A program made the position numbers and the translations under genes. Of a DNA stretch of 64,000 nucleotides, positions 61,819-64,000 are shown in pieces; the stretch's first letter is position 1, and the number at the start of each line of letters is the position of its first letter. The stretch comes from Fibrobacteraceae bacterium (GTDB taxonomy: Bacteria; Fibrobacterota; Fibrobacteria; Fibrobacterales; Fibrobacteraceae): the NCBI GenBank assembly GCA_017625775.1, contig JAGAKE010000001.1, forward strand, positions 1 through 64,000, given 5' to 3'. Below the pieces are notes generated by a model that ran no database searches, was not told the origin of the DNA, and worked only from the letters and a program-made list of their open reading frames with translations.

Positions 61819-62568
61819 ATGACTAGTGTTGAATTATACAAACTAGAAAAACAAAATACTTCTAGCATTCATCTGTTTTTAGCGGGTATGTTTTGGCATG
61901 CTTGGGAATTTTCTGCCTATCAATTTACAAGGTATTTTTCTCCTTATAAAATTCATTGGAAATTTGTAAAAAAAGTGGGAACCGAAATGGTTTATCTTGG
62001 GTTCCCTAAAAATGGATTAACGAAGGTTAAAGAAATTATTTTAGAGAAAAATTTCTTTATAAAACAAATAGATGAAAAACATTATGAAATTAATGGTTTT
62101 ATACCTTACAACGGCTTTGAATCCTGGAAGAAAGATATTGTAAACAATACAGAAAAATCAGAAAGTAATACATGTAAACTAATGTTTTTAGCTTATAAGG
62201 ATTTTTACGAAGCAACAAAATATATATACGAACGTACTAGTATAGTATCTAAAAACTTGAAATTTGGTTTAGCAGATAAATTACGTGAAAATTTTCTTGA
62301 GATTTTAGAACATTTACATGGTGTGGTTTGTGAAATAGAAACATTTAATACGCAATTGTTCCAAGAATTGTTTTGTAAAATTCAAATTAAATTAAGATTA
62401 CTTTTAGATTTAAAACAATTATCAATAAAACAATGGTTTTATATAAGTGGTTTGTTAGAAACAATAAAAAATAATTTAGGGCTAGAATCTGCTTATTTAC
62501 GAATGAGTAGAGAATGCCTATTGGAGTCCGGCAGCTTGCCCTCCACAGAAACCGCAGAGGAAGTATGA
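61819..62568 (+). CDS. MutS-like (MSL)/Avd fusion accessory protein of a DGR
   Basis: A 249-residue protein in two parts. Residues 16-92 resemble the MutS mismatch-recognition domain I pattern (HLFLAGMFWHAWEFSAYQF ... VYLGFPKNGLTKVKEI), as in the MSL accessory proteins of DGRs. Residues 122-225 match the Avd four-helix bundle: LADKLRENFLEILEHLHGVV, then KIQIKLRLLLDLKQLSIKQ and SGLLETIKNNLG. Avd binds the DGR RNA and reverse transcriptase. The template repeat lies 110 bases downstream, which confirms the context. The fusion is unusual; the MSL part is the less certain call. Confidence 0.8.
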   Translation: MTSVELYKLEKQNTSSIHLFLAGMFWHAWEFSAYQFTRYFSPYKIHWKFVKKVGTEMVYLGFPKNGLTKVKEIILEKNFFIKQIDEKHYEINGFIPYNGFESWKKDIVNNTEKSESNTCKLMFLAYKDFYEATKYIYERTSIVSKNLKFGLADKLRENFLEILEHLHGVVCEIETFNTQLFQELFCKIQIKLRLLLDLKQLSIKQWFYISGLLETIKNNLGLESAYLRMSRECLLESGSLPSTETAEEV

Positions 62569-62582
62569 AGGGTAAAAAAACA

Positions 62583-62638
62583 GAAAAAGAAATTCATTTT
62601 TCAGAAAAAATATTCTTTGAAAAAAGCCTTTCTTTTTC
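62583..62638 (+). repeat. Inverted repeat in the DGR RNA upstream of TR
   Basis: GAAAAAGAAA (62583-62592) and TTTCTTTTTC (62629-62638) are a perfect 10-base inverted pair between the Avd-like gene and the template repeat. They may fold the leader of the template RNA. Confidence 0.45.
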
Positions 62639-62678
62639 ATTTACGCAAAGCTGTATTCAACCAATGGCGAGTCACTTT

Positions 62679-62870
62679 GTTCTCCCAGCGTGCTACCGCA
62701 ACAACAATGGCAATTTCAACAACGCGGGCAAGAACGCGAATTTCTGGAGTGCTACAGAGAATGGTGAGAACAACGTTTACAACTTGAACTTGAATTACAA
62801 CAACGAGAATGCGAACCTGAACAGCAACAATAAGGACAAAGCAAACTCGGTTCGTTGCCTCCGGGACTCC
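62679..62870 (+). repeat. DGR template repeat (TR)
   Basis: A 192-base segment aligning without gaps to VR1 and VR2. If read in the VR frame, 22 of its first 62 codons are AAC or AAT, so most variable positions are adenine doublets, the standard design that gives wide amino-acid diversity when A is mutated. It is probably non-coding: an ORF through it (62514-62930) has no protein character outside the repeat. At three sites (template codons 5, 33 and 49) both VRs carry the same non-A-derived base, so TR has drifted since copying. Confidence 0.93.
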
Positions 62871-62913
62871 GAACTTTTTAATCAAATAATATTAGGTATA
62901 AGTAAGAAAAAAT

Positions 62914-63335
62914 GGAAATATATACCTTAATGATTTAGATCATTATATTAAACGAGAATTAAAAATTCGTAGTTATGTCGTTATGTAGATGACATGGTTT
63001 TGGTTCATAAAAATAAGGATGTGCTTCTGGAAAGTATTCCCAAAATACGAAGATTTTTAAAAGAAAAATTAAATTTAGAGCTTCATCCTAAAAAGATTTC
63101 ATTGCAGCCGGCGTATAATGGATTTCTTTTTTTAGGAGCGTATGTTTTGCCATATAGAATGTATCCAAGTAGAAGAATTGTCAAAAACTTTAAGGAAAGT
63201 ATGCGTGGTAATTATTTACTAAAAAAACAAAAGGAATTAGAAAAAAGTTATTTAGGATTATTTTCCCATTTTGATGCTTATAAACTTAGTCAAAAGATTA
63301 TATTTAAACACGAGATACAAGGAGAAACCTTATGA
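62914..63335 (+). pseudogene. Degraded DGR reverse transcriptase
   Basis: Starting from about 62917 the frame reads NIYLNDLDHYIKRELKIRSYV, then a one-base loss at about 62979-62980 (GTC-CGT became GTCGT) shifts into RYVDD (62979-62993), MVLVHKNKDVLLE, LKEKLNLELHPKK and FLFLGAYVLPYR, the thumb and C-terminal part of a group II-like DGR reverse transcriptase. Motifs before YVDD, including the first catalytic Asp, are missing; only about 45 bases separate TR from the remnant. The protein would normally be about 350-400 residues. The C-terminus, overlapping target 2 by four bases, is intact. Confidence 0.85.
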
Positions 63336-63958
63336 AAAGTAAGCTACTCACAATAATTTCGATGTCATTGCTATTCACTGGAATGTCTTTTGCAGGGCAG
63401 CAAAAGGGAACGATGAAAGACCCACGCGATGGTCAAACCTACAAAACAGTGAAAATAGGCAAACAGGTTTGGATGGCGGAGAATTTGAACTATGATATTA
63501 AACATAGTTATTGCTATGATGAAGCCCCTGAAAATTGTCAAAAGTATGGCCGATTATACACTTGGGCTGCGGCAAATTATGTTTGCCCAAGTGGCTGGCA
63601 TTTACCAACTAAAGAAGAATTTGAAACTTTGATGTCAAATGTTGGTGGAAAAGAGACTGCAGGTAAAATGTTAAAATCAAAACAAGGGTGGGATCCATAC
63701 GAACATGAATTTGAGCATGCTTTGCAAAATGGTAATGGAATAGATAAATATGGTTTTAATGTTCTCCCAGCGGGCCTCCGCTACAGCTTTGGCAATTTCG
63801 GCGACGCGGGCAAGGACGCGAGTTTCTGGAGTGCTACAGAGTATGGTGAGAACTACGCTTACTACTTGTACCTGTATTACGACGGCGAGAATGCGTACCT
63901 GGGCCACAGCTCTAAGGACTTCGCTTACTCGGTTCGTTGCCTCCGGGGCTCCAATTAA
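63332..63958 (+). CDS. FISUMP-domain secreted protein, DGR target 2
   Basis: A 208-residue protein. The signal peptide (cleavage after about FAG, residue 22) is type I without a lipobox. The FISUMP domain follows directly (about 28-207) with DGQTYKTVKIG, WMAENLNYD, YGRLYTWAAAN, CPSGWHLPT, FWSATEYGE and SVRCLRGSN. Residues 144-207 are the variable repeat VR2. AAGGAG precedes the ATG by seven bases, and the start overlaps the reverse-transcriptase remnant. Compared with target 1 it lacks the N-terminal repeats and linker. Probably a secreted or periplasmic binding protein. Confidence 0.92.
   Translation: MKSKLLTIISMSLLFTGMSFAGQQKGTMKDPRDGQTYKTVKIGKQVWMAENLNYDIKHSYCYDEAPENCQKYGRLYTWAAANYVCPSGWHLPTKEEFETLMSNVGGKETAGKMLKSKQGWDPYEHEFEHALQNGNGIDKYGFNVLPAGLRYSFGNFGDAGKDASFWSATEYGENYAYYLYLYYDGENAYLGHSSKDFAYSVRCLRGSN
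63761..63952 (+). repeat. DGR variable repeat VR2
   Basis: Aligns without gaps to TR. Over codons 1-62, 30 of 35 differences fall on template adenines by hand count; all five exceptions are at codons 5, 6, 33, 38 and 49. The terminal 18 bases are identical to TR and VR1. Asn-poor and Tyr/Gly/Asp-rich replacements at the Asn positions are typical DGR outcomes. Confidence 0.93.
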
Positions 63959-64000
63959 CCCCTGGGAGCGTAGCTCCCGTGGGCCGCTGCCTTGCGTAAG
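63950..64000 (+). repeat. Conserved post-VR tail with hairpin, copy 2
   Basis: TCCAATTAACC, a perfect hairpin GGGAGC-GTA-GCTCCC, then GGGCCGCTGCCTTGCGTAAG to the window edge. The same arrangement follows VR1 at 7840-7889 apart from the 83-base insertion. Confidence 0.65.

Noticed and set aside
62514..62930. Open frame through the template repeat
   Set aside because: Only the TR part resembles a protein because it mirrors the target; the rest overlaps the Avd gene and has no ribosome site.
1..64000. CRISPR arrays, prophage or restriction systems
   Set aside because: No regularly spaced repeats, cas, phage structural or restriction genes were seen.

Overview
The window is AT-rich bacterial chromosome, most likely from a Fibrobacter-related member of the Fibrobacterota. 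The strongest clue is two secreted proteins (6609-7760 and 63332-63958) with the Fibrobacter succinogenes major paralogous (FISUMP) domain. Gram-negative envelope genes (lpxD-lpxC-fabZ, tolB-pal), many lipoproteins with Lys/Glu/Pro- or Ser-rich linkers, and a mitochondrial-type EF-G1 agree with this. The assignment is an inference; no 16S gene is present.

Layout. 1-135 is the right end of an IS3-type insertion sequence ending about 60 bases before gatB. 196-6473 holds gatB, two envelope genes, an M29 aminopeptidase and a Y-family polymerase with its YolD-like partner. 6609-7760 is FISUMP protein 1, followed by about 560 bases of palindromic, repeat-rich intergenic DNA. 8323-16889 holds a membrane protease-like gene, a cysteine-repeat secreted protein, a gamma-carbonic-anhydrase-like protein, a lipid kinase, lipid A genes, and a MurU/AmgK-like pair around a TrmJ-like methylase. 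16886-23910 holds an alanine/glycine symporter, tolB-pal-cpoB, rpmE and small envelope or regulatory genes. 23981-28144 (minus strand) is fabV-fabF-acyl-CoA ligase. 28544-32295 (minus) is fusA and an ECF sigma/anti-sigma/Spy-like operon. 32462-49514 (mostly plus) is housekeeping: sugar-nucleotide transferase, maf, rodZ-like, hisB, gph-like, miaB, tRNA-Leu, panD, rsfS, argS, prfC, an MBOAT/AlgX-like O-acetylation pair, thyA and folA. 49519-61557 carries xseA, an OmpA-type operon, a DedA protein, a five-gene lipoprotein/PEGA-like operon, xseB, an oligopeptide ABC ATPase and an RlmD-type methylase.

The main discovery is at 61819-64000. It is a diversity-generating retroelement (DGR): a protein that looks like a fusion of a MutS-like (MSL) domain and an Avd four-helix domain, a template repeat (TR, 62679-62870) packed with AAC/AAT codons, a damaged reverse transcriptase containing YVDD, and a FISUMP target whose last 64 codons are a variable repeat (VR2). 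A second variable repeat (VR1) forms the C-terminus of the FISUMP lipoprotein 56 kb away. In hand alignment, 32 of 37 VR1 differences and 30 of 35 VR2 differences over 62 codons fall on template adenines, the hallmark of DGR mutagenesis. The reverse transcriptase lacks its N-terminal motifs and has a one-base frameshift just before YVDD, so this copy looks dead; any continuing diversification would need an enzyme supplied from elsewhere in the genome.

Regulation. Several genes at operon fronts have a TATAAT/TATATT box ending 6-8 bases before the ATG and no Shine-Dalgarno sequence, which suggests frequent leaderless transcription. Genes inside operons usually have AGGAG-like sites and often overlap by ATGA.
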